64,000 nt of DNA, from NCBI GenBank assembly GCA_026706385.1, contig JAPOYV010000015.1:1-64000 (forward strand). Direction: 5' to 3'. Of this stretch, positions 17,195-28,689 are shown piece after piece; position 1 is the first letter of the stretch; every line of letters starts with the position of its first letter. The notes beneath the pieces were generated by a model that saw only the letters and a program-made list of their open reading frames with translations, was not told where the DNA came from and searched no databases. The translations under genes were made by a program, and so were the position numbers. The stretch is from Gammaproteobacteria bacterium (GTDB lineage: Bacteria > Pseudomonadota > Gammaproteobacteria > Pseudomonadales > Azotimanducaceae).

Positions 17195-20139
17195 GGCCCG
17201 CTGTCGTTTACCGGATCGCGGGCAAGGAGCTCGGCCTCGTCTTCTCCTCGCCTATCGCCTACCTGTTCCTCGCGGCGTTCCTCGGTGCGACGCTTTTCGT
17301 GTTCTTCTGGGGCGAGGCGTTCTTCGCCCGCAATATCTCCGACGTGCGGCCGATGTTCGAGTCGCTGCCGGTCCTAATGATCTTTCTCGCCTCCGCCCTC
17401 ACGATGCGGATGTGGAGCGACGAGCGTCGCACGGGAACGTTGGAACTCGTGATCACCGTGCCCGCGAACGCGGGTGAGTTCGTGGCCGGGAAGTTCGTAG
17501 CGTGTTGGACCTTGCTCCTGGTCGCGCTCCTGCTGACGCTGCCACTGCCGGTCACGGTCGCGATGCTGGGCGACCTGGACTGGGGCCCGGTGGTCGCCGG
17601 CTACGTGGCGGCCGCGCTGCTCGGCGCGGCATATCTCAGCATCGGTCTGTGGCTCTCCGCGCGTACCGAGAACCAGATCGTTGCGCTGATCCTGGCCGTT
17701 TTCGGTTGCGGCGTCTTCTATCTCGCGGGCAGTCCATTCCTGACCGAACTGGTCAGCAACCAAGTGGCCGACGTGTTGCGCGGCGTTGGCGCCGGGTCGC
17801 GGTTCGAGTCCATCACGCGCGGCGTCTTGGACCTGCGCGACCTCTACTTCTACGCCTCGGTGATGGCCGTGTTCCTCGCGTTGAACGTGTACGCGGTGGA
17901 CGCGCACGGCTGGGCTAAGGACGGCAATGCGCGGCGCCATGGCGAGCGGCGGCTGGTACTAGGCCTCCTGGCGGCCAACGTCCTGGTTGCGAACCTCTGG
18001 CTCAATTCGGTCGCATTCCTGCGCTGGGACATGACCGAGGGCAATCAGTACTCGATCTCCGACGCCACCCGGAGCTACCTCCGGCAATTGCAGGAGCCGT
18101 TACTGCTGCGCGGCTACTTCAGCGCCAAGACCCACCCGCTGCTGGCCCCGCTGGTGCCCCAGATCCAGAACCTCTTGACCGAGTACGAGGTCGCCGGCGA
18201 TGGCCGCGTCCGGCTGGAACTTCTCGATCCTGCGGACGACCCGGAACGGGAGGACGAGGCGAACACCAAGTACGGCATCCGCCCGGTACCGTTCCAGGTC
18301 GCCGACCGCTACCAGGCGAGCCTGGTGAACTCCTACTTCGACGTGCTGGTGCAGTACGGCGACGAATACGAGGTTCTTGGCTTTCGCGACCTGATCGAGG
18401 TCAAAGTGCGCGGCGAGGCCGACCTCGACGTCCAACTGAAGAACCCGGAGTACGACATCACGCGCGGGATCAAGAAGGTGCTCTACGGCTTCCAGGGCGG
18501 CGGCAGCGTCTTCGAGAGCATGACGGAGCCCGTGAAGTTCACCGGCTACATCTCCGCAGACGACCGGCTGCCGGAGGCCTTGAGCACTTTGCGTCCCGAG
18601 CTTGAGGCCGCCCTCGACGGCTTGGCTGCGGAGTCGAACGGGCTCTTGACCTGGGAGATCGTCGACCCGGACGCGGGGGACGGCGAAGTCGCACGGCAGA
18701 TCGCCGCCGACTACGGGTTCCAGCCGATGGCCGCGAGCTTGTTCGACCTCAATACCTTCTACTTCTACCTGACGGCGTCGGACGGCGACATCGTCGTGCA
18801 GATGCCTTTGCCCGAAGCGCTCGATCAGGACGGTTTGCGGCGCGGCATCGAGGAGGGCCTGAAGCGCTTCGCCACGGGTCTCTTGAAGAACGTGGCGTTG
18901 TCGGCACCGCAAGGCATCCCCCCGTACATGCAGCAGCAGATGCCGGGCATGCAGCAACCCCAGGGGAACGAGTTCCAGGGCTTGCGCGACGTGCTCTCCG
19001 CCGACTTCGATGTCGATACGGCGGCGCTCGACGACGGCAACCCCCCGAGCGCGGCCGACGTCCTGATGGTGGTGGACCCGACCAGCCTGTCGGAGAAGGC
19101 GGTGTTCGCCATCGACCAGTTCCTGATGCGCGGCGGCACCGTGGTGGTCGCGGCCGGCAGCTACCGGGCCACGTTGACGCCGCAGGCGTTGTCGGCGATG
19201 CCGATCCGATCGGGGTTGGCGGATTGGCTTGCGCACCACGGCGTCACGATCGACGAGTCGATGGTCATGGACCCGCAGAACGCGGCGTTTCCGTTGCCGG
19301 TGACGCGCGAGGTCGCCGGATTCAGGTTCCAGGACGTGCGCATGCTCGACTACCCGTACTTCGTCGATGTGCGCGGCGACGGCTTGAACCCGGACGTGCC
19401 GTTCACGTCGGCATCGCGCCAGCTCACCATGGCCTGGACATCACCGGTGGACGTGGACACCGAAGTGAACGCGAACCGCGCGGTGACCACGCTGCTTGAG
19501 AGCTCGGACGGGAGCTGGCGATCCGCGTCGACGGACATCATGCCGAGCCTCGGTGCGGAAGGTGGCGTTGCGTATCTGCCGGAAGGTGAGCAGCAGGCGA
19601 ACACCCTCGGGGTGATGCTGGAAGGCCGTTTCGATTCCTTCTTCGACGAGTCGCCGCTGGCCGAGGATGCGCCGCCTGTGGACGACCTGATGAGCGAGGA
19701 CGGCGATGAAGCGGAGGATGTCTCCTCCGTTGAGGAAGCGGCCGAGGAGGACGATCCCGATACGCTCGGCACCGTGACCGCAGTGATCGAGAGGTCGCCG
19801 GAGTCGGCGCGGCTAGTCGTCCTCGGCTCGGCGTCGTTCGTGGCGGACCAGACGGTGCGCATGGTCGGTTCCGCCGACGGCACCATCTACACCGGCTCGC
19901 TGGAACTCATGGCCAACATCGTCGACTGGGCCGTCGAGGACCAATCGCTGCTCGGTATCCGTGGGCGCGGCCACTTCAATCGGACGCTCGACCCGATGTC
20001 CGAAGAGCAGCAGCGCGTTTGGGAGTACGCGAACTATGCGCTGGCGTTGGCCGGCCTCGCCGTCATGTTCGTGATCAGTTGGCGGGGCCGGATTCGCAAG
20101 GAACGTGCCTACGCCGCACACTTGAGGATCTCGTCATGA
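17191..20139 (+). CDS. Fused ABC-2 permease and GldG-like periplasmic subunit
   Basis: A 982-residue fusion. Residues 1-240 form an ABC-2 permease with about six membrane spans (SPIAYLFLAAFLGATLFVF, FVACWTLLLVALLLTLPLPV and others), equal to GldF. A further span near 255-275 (VLGLLAANVLVANLWLNSVAF) starts the GldG-like part (ABC_transp_aux domain), which ends with a C-terminal span ALALAGLAVMFVISW. A Met/Gln-rich patch (YMQQQMPGMQQPQG) and a very acidic linker (near residues 820-865) lie in the periplasmic part. GldF and GldG are separate in Bacteroidetes; fused forms occur in proteobacteria. It works with the ATPase encoded just upstream. Confidence 0.87.
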   Translation: MRPAVVYRIAGKELGLVFSSPIAYLFLAAFLGATLFVFFWGEAFFARNISDVRPMFESLPVLMIFLASALTMRMWSDERRTGTLELVITVPANAGEFVAGKFVACWTLLLVALLLTLPLPVTVAMLGDLDWGPVVAGYVAAALLGAAYLSIGLWLSARTENQIVALILAVFGCGVFYLAGSPFLTELVSNQVADVLRGVGAGSRFESITRGVLDLRDLYFYASVMAVFLALNVYAVDAHGWAKDGNARRHGERRLVLGLLAANVLVANLWLNSVAFLRWDMTEGNQYSISDATRSYLRQLQEPLLLRGYFSAKTHPLLAPLVPQIQNLLTEYEVAGDGRVRLELLDPADDPEREDEANTKYGIRPVPFQVADRYQASLVNSYFDVLVQYGDEYEVLGFRDLIEVKVRGEADLDVQLKNPEYDITRGIKKVLYGFQGGGSVFESMTEPVKFTGYISADDRLPEALSTLRPELEAALDGLAAESNGLLTWEIVDPDAGDGEVARQIAADYGFQPMAASLFDLNTFYFYLTASDGDIVVQMPLPEALDQDGLRRGIEEGLKRFATGLLKNVALSAPQGIPPYMQQQMPGMQQPQGNEFQGLRDVLSADFDVDTAALDDGNPPSAADVLMVVDPTSLSEKAVFAIDQFLMRGGTVVVAAGSYRATLTPQALSAMPIRSGLADWLAHHGVTIDESMVMDPQNAAFPLPVTREVAGFRFQDVRMLDYPYFVDVRGDGLNPDVPFTSASRQLTMAWTSPVDVDTEVNANRAVTTLLESSDGSWRSASTDIMPSLGAEGGVAYLPEGEQQANTLGVMLEGRFDSFFDESPLAEDAPPVDDLMSEDGDEAEDVSSVEEAAEEDDPDTLGTVTAVIERSPESARLVVLGSASFVADQTVRMVGSADGTIYTGSLELMANIVDWAVEDQSLLGIRGRGHFNRTLDPMSEEQQRVWEYANYALALAGLAVMFVISWRGRIRKERAYAAHLRISS

Positions 20140-21125
20140 ACGACACGAGGGTTTTCAACAAGACCACGCTCGGTTTCGCGCTCGCCGTGCAGGTCGTCCT
20201 GATCGGGGCGCTGCTGGCCGCCCGCACAGGCGCCGTGGCACAGCCGGAGCCTTTCTTGAGCTTCGACGTCGGGACCATCGATGCCTTGTCGGTCTCCAAC
20301 GACGAGGGCGCGGTGGAACTGACGAAGGCTGGCGAGGCATGGCAGTTGCCTGAAGGCTTGCCGGCGGACGGATCGAAGGTGGACCGCGTACTCGAAAAGC
20401 TGAGCGACGCGGCGGGCGGTTGGCCGGTGGCCAGCAAGGCGTCCACGGCGGAGCGGTTCGAGGTCACCGAGGACAACCACCAGCGTCACGTCACGTTGAG
20501 AACGGGCGACGACACCCTTGCGGACTTCTATCTCGGCACCTCGCCGGGCTACCGCAAGGCGCACGCGCGCCATGCCGACGACGACGACATCTATGCGATC
20601 ACCTTCTCCAACTACGAAGCGGGCGTGAAGGAGTCGGACTGGCTCGACAAGTCGCTGCTACGGCCGGACGGTGCCTTGACCGGGGTCGAGCGCGTCGACG
20701 GATTCGCGTTGACCAAGGCGGACGACGGCGTCTGGGCATCGTCCGACGGTGCGGAACTCGACCAGGGCAAGGCCGAGACCTTCGCCGGCCGTTTCAGCGG
20801 CCTCTCCGTCATTGGCGTCAGCGACCTCGCATTGCCCGAAGCGCCGAAGATGACCTTCGCGCTGACCGACGAAAGCGGCACCCAGACCCTGCGCATCTTT
20901 CATCTTGAAGCGGACGACGACTACGTAGCGGTGTCGGATCGCGTGTCGGGCACGTTCGAGATGTCGTCGTACATCGCTGAACAGATGGACACGACCGTGG
21001 CCGACCTGGCGCCCGATCCCCCGGAGGACGAAGCCGCGGATGAGGACATCGACGAGCCGCCCTTGGAGGACCTCGAAGTGATCGATGACGACGAGTCCGC
21101 CGAGTCGGCACCGTTGTTGCCATGA
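20136..21125 (+). CDS. DUF4340 domain protein of Gld-type ABC operon
   Basis: A 329-residue protein anchored by one N-terminal segment (TLGFALAVQVVLIGALLAARTG), with the rest exposed to the periplasm. The body carries DUF4340-type repeats of beta-rich segments (WQLPEGLPADGSKVDRVLEKL; FYLGTSPGYRKAHARHADDD; DIYAITFSNYEA). DUF4340 genes commonly follow gldG-like genes, so it is probably an accessory subunit of this transporter. It ends in a strongly acidic tail. ATG 20136 overlaps the upstream stop, and the stop overlaps the GST start. Confidence 0.82.
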   Translation: MNDTRVFNKTTLGFALAVQVVLIGALLAARTGAVAQPEPFLSFDVGTIDALSVSNDEGAVELTKAGEAWQLPEGLPADGSKVDRVLEKLSDAAGGWPVASKASTAERFEVTEDNHQRHVTLRTGDDTLADFYLGTSPGYRKAHARHADDDDIYAITFSNYEAGVKESDWLDKSLLRPDGALTGVERVDGFALTKADDGVWASSDGAELDQGKAETFAGRFSGLSVIGVSDLALPEAPKMTFALTDESGTQTLRIFHLEADDDYVAVSDRVSGTFEMSSYIAEQMDTTVADLAPDPPEDEAADEDIDEPPLEDLEVIDDDESAESAPLLP

Positions 21126-21736
21126 TCGACCTCTACACTTGGCCGACTCCCAACGGTCGCAAGATCTCCATAGCCCTCGAGGAACTCGGCCTCGACTACC
21201 GCGTCCACGCCGTCAACATCGGCAAGGACGAGCAGTTTGCGCCCGAGTTTCTCGCGCTCAGCCCGAACAACAAGATCCCCGCCATCGTCGACGAAGGACG
21301 CTCGCTGATGGAGTCCGGCGCGATCCTCCTCTACCTGGCGGACAAGACTGGGCGCTTGGGCGGCAGCGACCGCTGGACGACCATGGAGTGGCTGATGCTG
21401 CAGATGGGCGGCGTCGGCCCGATGCTCGGCCAGGCCAACCACTTCCTGCACTTCAACGCGGGCAAGTCCGACTACGCGGAGCAACGCTACGCGGCGGAAG
21501 CCAAGCGCCTCTACGGCGTCCTCGATCACCGCCTGGAGGACCGCGACTTCCTGGCCGGCGACTATTCCATTGCCGACATCGCGACTTGGCCGTGGGTCTC
21601 GCGATGGCCGTGGCACCGCATCGACTGGGCGGACTACCCGAACCTCGAACGCTGGTTCAGGGAGATCGCCAAGCGTCCGGCCGTCCGTCGCGGTTGGCCC
21701 GTACCGTTCGACACAGGGGAGATTCCGCTCCCGTAA
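21122..21736 (+). CDS. yfcG: Glutathione S-transferase, YfcG-like
   Basis: A 204-residue GST. The N-terminal domain starts MIDLYTWPTPNGRKISIALE, has the SPNNKIPAIVD segment (cis-Pro, glutathione contact) and the ESGAILLYLADKTG motif, all close to E. coli YfcG, a disulfide-bond oxidoreductase using glutathione. The C-terminal helical domain ends with FLAGDYSIADIATWPWV. It is translationally coupled (ATGA) to the DUF4340 gene, so it is the last gene of the transporter operon, perhaps by chance or for redox maintenance. Confidence 0.85.
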   Translation: MIDLYTWPTPNGRKISIALEELGLDYRVHAVNIGKDEQFAPEFLALSPNNKIPAIVDEGRSLMESGAILLYLADKTGRLGGSDRWTTMEWLMLQMGGVGPMLGQANHFLHFNAGKSDYAEQRYAAEAKRLYGVLDHRLEDRDFLAGDYSIADIATWPWVSRWPWHRIDWADYPNLERWFREIAKRPAVRRGWPVPFDTGEIPLP

Positions 21737-21924
21737 CTCCCGCAGGCTTGGCGTAGTTGGTCGTCTAGCAAGCTCGGGACACTGGGACCCCGAGCCGGGC
21801 CACTCGCGCAAACCGTCCTACACCCAGCGTGGCGAATTCCCTACGCGAGTTTCAGCCATCGCCCCTAGCGCCTCCGGCGGAACCTCCGCCATCGTTTGCC
21901 GGTAACTCATGCCGGACCCAGCAC

Positions 21925-22597
21925 ATGGTCGACGCCCTCAGCCACGACCAGAACTTCAAGAACCTGATCATTGACTACCCGCGCGACGCGTTGGCCTTCT
22001 TTGCTCCCGCCGAGGCACCGATCCCGGAGGACGACGTGCGCATCACGCCTGTGCGCCAGGAGCAACTCCAGGAGCGGCTCGGCGACCGCGCTGGCCGAGA
22101 AGTCGGCCGAGCGCTGGCTGGACAGCGGCAACGTGGTGGCGCGTGTCGACCTCCCGAACATGGACGGCGCCGGGCGCGACCGCGTCGACGTCTACGCGCA
22201 CGCGGTTCGCGGCCTGCTGGCGCTGGAGGCGGACGGTGCCAAACGGGAGAAGTATTTGGATTTCATCGACATCTACGCTGGGCTGACGGACAATGAAATG
22301 CGCCGCTACCGGCGGGAGTATCCCGAGGAGGGCAGCATCGTGACAGGATTCGTTCAGAGGGCCCGAGCCGAAGGCATCGAGCGAGGCATCGAGCGAGGCA
22401 TCGAGCAAGGAATCGAGAAGGGTCGCGCCGAGGGTGGGCGTGCGGTCCTCGAGCGACAGCTGCGGAAGCGTTTCGGCCAACTGTCGCCGGGCACCGCCGA
22501 ACGGCTTCGGCAGGCGCCCGAGGCCGAGTTGGCGACTTGGGCCGACAACGTGCTGGACGCGGCGACGCTCGACGAGGTGTTTCGCACGACGCCCTAG
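21925..22597 (+). pseudogene. Rpn-family nuclease pseudogene with deleted catalytic core
   Basis: The N-terminus MVDALSHDQNFKNLIIDYPR plus RITPVRQEQLQERLGD and the C-terminus (ALAEKSAERWLDSGNVVARV, YLDFIDIYAGLTDNEMRRYR, ERGIERGIEQGIEKGRAEGG) match a known Rpn/DUF4351 group, but lie in two frames that meet near 22083-22090. The central part that holds the PD-(D/E)XK nuclease core in relatives is missing. This is an internal deletion plus frameshift, so the gene is dead. A complete but distinct Rpn relative is at 38297-39331. The IERG run at 22373-22420 is a 12-bp tandem repeat typical of this family. Confidence 0.8.
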
Positions 22598-22786
22598 CGT
22601 TCTGAAGTAAGCCCATCTCTGCAATAACTGAACATAGTTGCTGGAGACTAGGCGGCGAACCTTGACGGTGCGGGGACGTCCCCTTCCGAAGCGTTGGTCT
22701 GGGTCAGCACCGGACTGCCGTTCGACATCGGTAGCGATTGGCTTAGACTCGCGAGTTCCGCGGATCGAGGCTCATGCATCGTGGAG

Positions 22787-23890
22787 ATGACACCGGCCAT
22801 CGGCTTGTTCCAGGGCAATTGGTTTTCGCGCGGCGAAGGTGCGCTGGCGCTCACCGACTCCGAGGCGGACCTGATCAACGCGGCGCTCGGCAAAGCGGCG
22901 AAGCGTTGGGACGGCGTTTCGGATGCTGCGCGCCTGGAAGCGATCGCGGCGGCCCACCCGGCGGTTTGCGACCGAATCGGCGTGCGCCTGCTCAAGGTCG
23001 CGGTGGGGATGCGCGGCTGCGGCGGCGCAGTGAAGTTCCTGCTCGACCGGGGCGTGCTGCTGGACGCGGACCCGACGCAGTACACGGTTCTGCATGAAGC
23101 GGCGTGGGCGGGAGCGACGGACACGCTGCGCGCCGTCTTCGAGTCGGGTGCTTCCGATGCCACGCCGGTATCGGTCAAGAAGCCCCACACCGGCTGGCCG
23201 GACAACGTGTCGTTGATGTACTGGGCCGCTTGGGGTGGCTACCCGGAACTCGCCAAGGTGTTGACCCAATACGGCGCGGGCGTGCACCACGAACTCAAGA
23301 TCAAGGGCAACGGCGAGCGCGGCACAACGTCCCTGCACGAGGCCGTCGCGCCGGGCCCGTGGGGCGACGACAACCCGATCCGGTCCAACGCGGGGAAGCT
23401 CGAAGTCGCCCGCATCCTCATCGACGACGGCGCGGACTACGACATCTATACGGCCTGCGCCCTGGACGACTCCGCTCGCGTGACGACCCTGGTCGACGGC
23501 CACCCGGCACACGCCAACTTGCCGGACGATTACGGCATGAGACCGTTGCATTGGGCCGCCCGTGCGGGGTCGTCGGCCTGCCTTGCGCTGCTCCTCGCCA
23601 ACGGTGCCGAGGTGAATGCGGCCAACAAGGCACGTCGCACCGCGCTGCAACTCGCCGCCGAGCATGATCGGGCGGAGGTGATCGGCATCCTCGCCGCGAA
23701 CGGCGCACAGCTCGATACCCAGGACCGCAAGGGCCGCACACCGCTGCACCGCGCGACGTACGAAGGCAAGGTGGCGGCCGCCGAGGCGCTGCTCGCGGCC
23801 GGCGCGGATCCTATGGTGCCCAACAAGAGCGGCAAGAACGCGTTCGAGATCGCGCGCAAGGACGCGAAGTACCTCAAGGCGCGGGGTTAG
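22787..23890 (+). CDS. Ankyrin-repeat protein
   Basis: A protein of about 367 residues. The C-terminal half contains clear ankyrin repeats: GMRPLHWAARAGSSACLALL, RTALQLAAEHDRAEVIGIL and GRTPLHRATYEGKVAAAEAL; weaker repeats precede them (YTVLHEAAWAGATDTLRAVF, VSLMYWAAWGGYPELAKVL). No signal peptide is seen, so it is cytoplasmic and probably mediates protein contacts. The start is uncertain: ATG 22787 is preferred, but a frame opens at 22694. The leader 22598-22786 shows no recognisable feature. Confidence 0.8.
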   Translation: MTPAIGLFQGNWFSRGEGALALTDSEADLINAALGKAAKRWDGVSDAARLEAIAAAHPAVCDRIGVRLLKVAVGMRGCGGAVKFLLDRGVLLDADPTQYTVLHEAAWAGATDTLRAVFESGASDATPVSVKKPHTGWPDNVSLMYWAAWGGYPELAKVLTQYGAGVHHELKIKGNGERGTTSLHEAVAPGPWGDDNPIRSNAGKLEVARILIDDGADYDIYTACALDDSARVTTLVDGHPAHANLPDDYGMRPLHWAARAGSSACLALLLANGAEVNAANKARRTALQLAAEHDRAEVIGILAANGAQLDTQDRKGRTPLHRATYEGKVAAAEALLAAGADPMVPNKSGKNAFEIARKDAKYLKARG

Positions 23891-23966
23891 ACCGGCCACC
23901 GGGCTTGCCCCGGTGTGCGCGACGCGTGACACTCCGGCACCCTTGAGGACTTAGAGGTCGAAACTC

Positions 23967-24950
23967 GTGCGTACAGAGAAGCAGGCGGACACCGAGCGCG
24001 TATCACCCGTGATCAGGCGGATGCGTGGTGACAACGAGTCAGCGCGCGAACGCGTCTTGGCCGAGATCGAGGCGTTGGGCCTCAACGAAAATCTCAGGGA
24101 GCTCGAGGTGCAGGGCTTCACGGTGGTGGAGGGAGCCCTCGCTGAGAACCAAATCGAGCGCGCCAAGGCGGCCATCCTGCGTCGAGTCGAGTCGAACAAG
24201 GGCGCCAAGATCGACCCCGAGACGGCGACGGCCGAAGACTTCAACGGGATGAACTACCTGCACTACCTGATCTTCGATGATCCGGTCTTCCCCGAGATTC
24301 CCCTCGAGCCCAAGCCGCTGGCGCTGATCACGTACCTGCTCGGGGAGAGCTGCGTGCTTTCGTCGATGGGATGCCATTTCCGGGGCCCGGGTGGGATGCC
24401 GCTCGGCGTCCATGCGGACGGCATCAGCGTCGGCATGAACGAGGTTTCGCAGGTGGCGAACTGCAACTACGCGCTGACGCCGTATTCGCAGGACGCGGGA
24501 GCGCTCGTGCTGTTCCCGGGCAGCCACCGCCGAAACCGGCAGCCATCGGCGCACGAGAACTGGACGGTGGGCGGCGACACGATGGTCGATGTTCTCGCCA
24601 AAGGGCTAAAGCCCGGTGAAGTCGATGCGCTGGACTGGACCGCGCCGCGAGGTGCCGTGACGATGAATCTGAACCCTGGCGACGCGGCGATCTGGCACGG
24701 CAACTCGTGGCACGGCGGTTGGCGCAGGGACCTGCCGGGTGTGCGGATGAACCTGGCGGCGTACTTCTGTCGGCCCCACCTGTCGACCCAGGAACGCCGT
24801 GGCGACACGCGCTACCCCGAGGTTTTCGAGCGCTACGCGGACGAGCCCCGATTCGCGCGGTTGCTGGGCGAGCGGGTCTTCAACGGCTGGCGAGACGAAG
24901 GCCCGGATTTCACCGGCGTCAAGGATTCGCCCTCGGGGTTGTTCGACTAG
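23967..24950 (+). CDS. Phytanoyl-CoA dioxygenase (PhyH) family protein 1
   Basis: A 327-residue Fe(II)/2-oxoglutarate oxygenase. The metal triad is read as H149 and D151 (LGVHADG) with the distal His in WHGNSWHGGWRR (H244 or H249), where the following Arg would bind 2-oxoglutarate. The N-terminal 40 residues are a charged helix. The start is GTG 23967. It hydroxylates an unknown small molecule; PhyH members act on much more than phytanoyl-CoA. The Yej importer genes begin 18 bp downstream, so oxidation of an imported compound is possible. Confidence 0.85.
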   Translation: MRTEKQADTERVSPVIRRMRGDNESARERVLAEIEALGLNENLRELEVQGFTVVEGALAENQIERAKAAILRRVESNKGAKIDPETATAEDFNGMNYLHYLIFDDPVFPEIPLEPKPLALITYLLGESCVLSSMGCHFRGPGGMPLGVHADGISVGMNEVSQVANCNYALTPYSQDAGALVLFPGSHRRNRQPSAHENWTVGGDTMVDVLAKGLKPGEVDALDWTAPRGAVTMNLNPGDAAIWHGNSWHGGWRRDLPGVRMNLAAYFCRPHLSTQERRGDTRYPEVFERYADEPRFARLLGERVFNGWRDEGPDFTGVKDSPSGLFD

Positions 24951-24968
24951 TTCGATCGAGTCGCCGGC

Positions 24969-26054
24969 GTGCTTCGCTACGTCGCCAAGCGCCTGGCCCT
25001 GATCGTGCCGACCCTGTTCGGCATCATCACCATCAACTTCTTCATCGTCCAGCTCGCGCCGGGCGGGCCGGTGGACCAGATGCTGGCCCAGATGACCGGC
25101 GAACAGGTCGGCGCCACCGTGCGCATCGCCGGGGCGGTTGCCGAACCGGTTGCGATGGACACGATGTCCACGCAGTTCCCGGGTGCGGAAGGCGTCGATC
25201 CAGAGCTGATCGCCGCATTGGAGAAGCAGTTCGGTTTCGACCGCCCGCTGCACGAACGGTATCTGCAGCTCATTGGGGACTACCTGCGCTTCGACTTGGG
25301 CGAGAGCTACTACCAGAACCGCCCGGTGTTGAGCCTCGTGTTCGAGCGGTTCCCCGTGTCCATTTCGCTCGGGCTCTGGTCCATGCTGCTCACCTACCTG
25401 ATCGCGATCCCGTTGGGCGTCGCGAAGGCGGTTCGCGACGGCAGCCGGTTCGACGTGTGGACGAGCGCTGCGATCTTCGTCGGCTACGCGACGCCGGGAT
25501 TCCTGTTTGCCGTTTTTCTCATCGTGCTCTTCGCGGGCGGCACGTACTTCGATCTGTTCCCGCTCAAAGGGCTCGTCTCGGAGAACTTCAACGAACTCTC
25601 CTTGCCCGCCAAGATCGGCGACTATTTCTGGCACCTGGCGCTGCCGGTACTGTCGCTGACGATCGGCGGCTTCGCGACGCTGACGATGCTGACCAAGAAC
25701 TCCTTCCTGGAGGAGATCAGCAAGCAGTTCGTGCTCACGGCGCGGTCGAAGGGTCTCGATGAACGCCGGGTGCTCTACGGGCACGTGTTCCGCAACGCCA
25801 TGCTCATCGTGGTGGCGGGGTTCCCGGCGGCATTGATCGGCGTGCTCTTTACCGGCGCGCTCCTGATCGAGGTGATCTTCTCCCTGGAGGGCTTGGGGCT
25901 ACTCGGTTTCGAAGCCGCCTTGGCGCGCGACTTCCCGGTGATGTTCGGCACGCTCTACATGTTCACGCTGGTCGGCCTGCTGCTGCATCTGGTGGGCGAC
26001 ATCGCCTACACGCTGGTCGACCCGCGCATCGACTTCGAGACCCGCGAGGCCTGA
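24969..26054 (+). CDS. yejB: Peptide ABC importer permease, YejB-like
   Basis: A 361-residue inner-membrane permease. The N-terminus [20 protein letters not shown] and the segment [18 protein letters not shown] are diagnostic of YejB. Six spans are visible, and the EAA-type loop is in [23 protein letters not shown]. It forms the import channel with YejE for oligopeptides (microcin C-type substrates in E. coli). The start is GTG 24969. The stop shares a base with the yejE ATG. Confidence 0.92.
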   Translation: MLRYVAKRLALIVPTLFGIITINFFIVQLAPGGPVDQMLAQMTGEQVGATVRIAGAVAEPVAMDTMSTQFPGAEGVDPELIAALEKQFGFDRPLHERYLQLIGDYLRFDLGESYYQNRPVLSLVFERFPVSISLGLWSMLLTYLIAIPLGVAKAVRDGSRFDVWTSAAIFVGYATPGFLFAVFLIVLFAGGTYFDLFPLKGLVSENFNELSLPAKIGDYFWHLALPVLSLTIGGFATLTMLTKNSFLEEISKQFVLTARSKGLDERRVLYGHVFRNAMLIVVAGFPAALIGVLFTGALLIEVIFSLEGLGLLGFEAALARDFPVMFGTLYMFTLVGLLLHLVGDIAYTLVDPRIDFETREA

Positions 26055-27093
26055 TGGCGCTGAGTCCCCTGACGCGCAGGCGGTGGGCGAACTTCCGCGC
26101 CCATCGTCGCGGCTACCTGTCGCTCAAGGTGTTTGTCGTCCTGTTGATCGTCTCGTTTCTCGCCGAGCTTGTCGCCAACGACAAGCCCTTATTGCTGGGA
26201 TACGACGGGGGGATCCATTGGCCGGTGTTCGCGACCTACCCGGAGACGGCCTTCGGGGGTGCCCTGGATTCAGAGGCCGACTACCGCGACCCCGAGGTGC
26301 AAGCGCTCATCGCGGCCGGCGACGGGTGGGCCGTCTGGCCACCTATCCCTTACAGCTACGACACCATCGACTGGCAAATCGGCCAGCCCGTACCCGCGCG
26401 GCCGTCGGCTCGCCACTGGCTGGGCACGGACGACGTGTCCCGCGACGTGCTCGCGCGCCTCATCTACGGCTTTCGCCTGTCGGTGCTGTTCGGGATCGCT
26501 TTGACGGCGATCAGTTCGGTGATCGGCGTCCTCGTGGGCGCCGTGCAAGGTTTCTTCGGCGGCTGGATCGACCTCGTCGGCCAACGTCTGGTGGAGATCT
26601 GGGCCGGGTTGCCGGTCCTGTTCCTGCTGATCATCCTGTCGAGCCTGGTGCAACCGAGCGTCTTTGCGCTCCTGGCGCTGCTCGTGCTGTTCAGTTGGAT
26701 GGCGCTGGTCGCCGTCGTCCGGGCCGAGTTCCTGCGCACGCGCAACTTCGATTACGTGCGCGCCTCGCGCGCCCTCGGCGTCTCCAACTTCGCGATCATG
26801 CGCCAGGACGTGCTGCCGAACGCGATGGTCGCGACGCTGACGTTCGTGCCGTTCCTGCTGACCGGCTCGATCACGCTGTTGACGTCGCTCGACTTCCTCG
26901 GGTTCGGCCTGCCGGCGGGCTCGCCCTCGCTCGGCGAACTCTTGGCCCAGGGCAAGGCCAATCTGCAGGCGCCGTGGCTGGGGCTGGCCGGCTTCTTCAC
27001 GCTGCTCGTGATGCTGACGCTCTTGATCTTCATCGGCGAGGCGGTGCGGGACGCCTTCGATCCCAGGCGTTCCGTGACCGGAGCGGAGGCAGC

Positions 27094-27097
<4 letters not shown>
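26054..27097 (+). CDS. yejE: Peptide ABC importer permease, YejE-like
   Basis: A 347-residue partner permease. The N-terminus LSPLTRRRWANFRAHRRGYLSL and the periplasmic loop KPLLLGYDGGIHWPVFATYPET are characteristic of YejE. The spans are followed by the loop FDYVRASRALGVSNFAIMRQ, the site for ATPase docking. It begins at ATG 26054 (TGATG overlap) and its stop overlaps yejF by 4 nt. Confidence 0.92.

Positions 27098-28681
<1,584 letters not shown>

Positions 28682-28689
<8 letters not shown>

Noticed and set aside
22373..22420. Short tandem repeat resembling a CRISPR or VNTR array
   Set aside because: It is the coding IERG repeat of the Rpn-family tail; there are no spacers and no cas genes.
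26083..27093. In-frame upstream extension of the double ATPase gene
   Set aside because: It overlaps yejE in another frame and is rich in Arg and Pro with no ATPase homology; GTG 27094 with a 4-nt overlap is the natural start.
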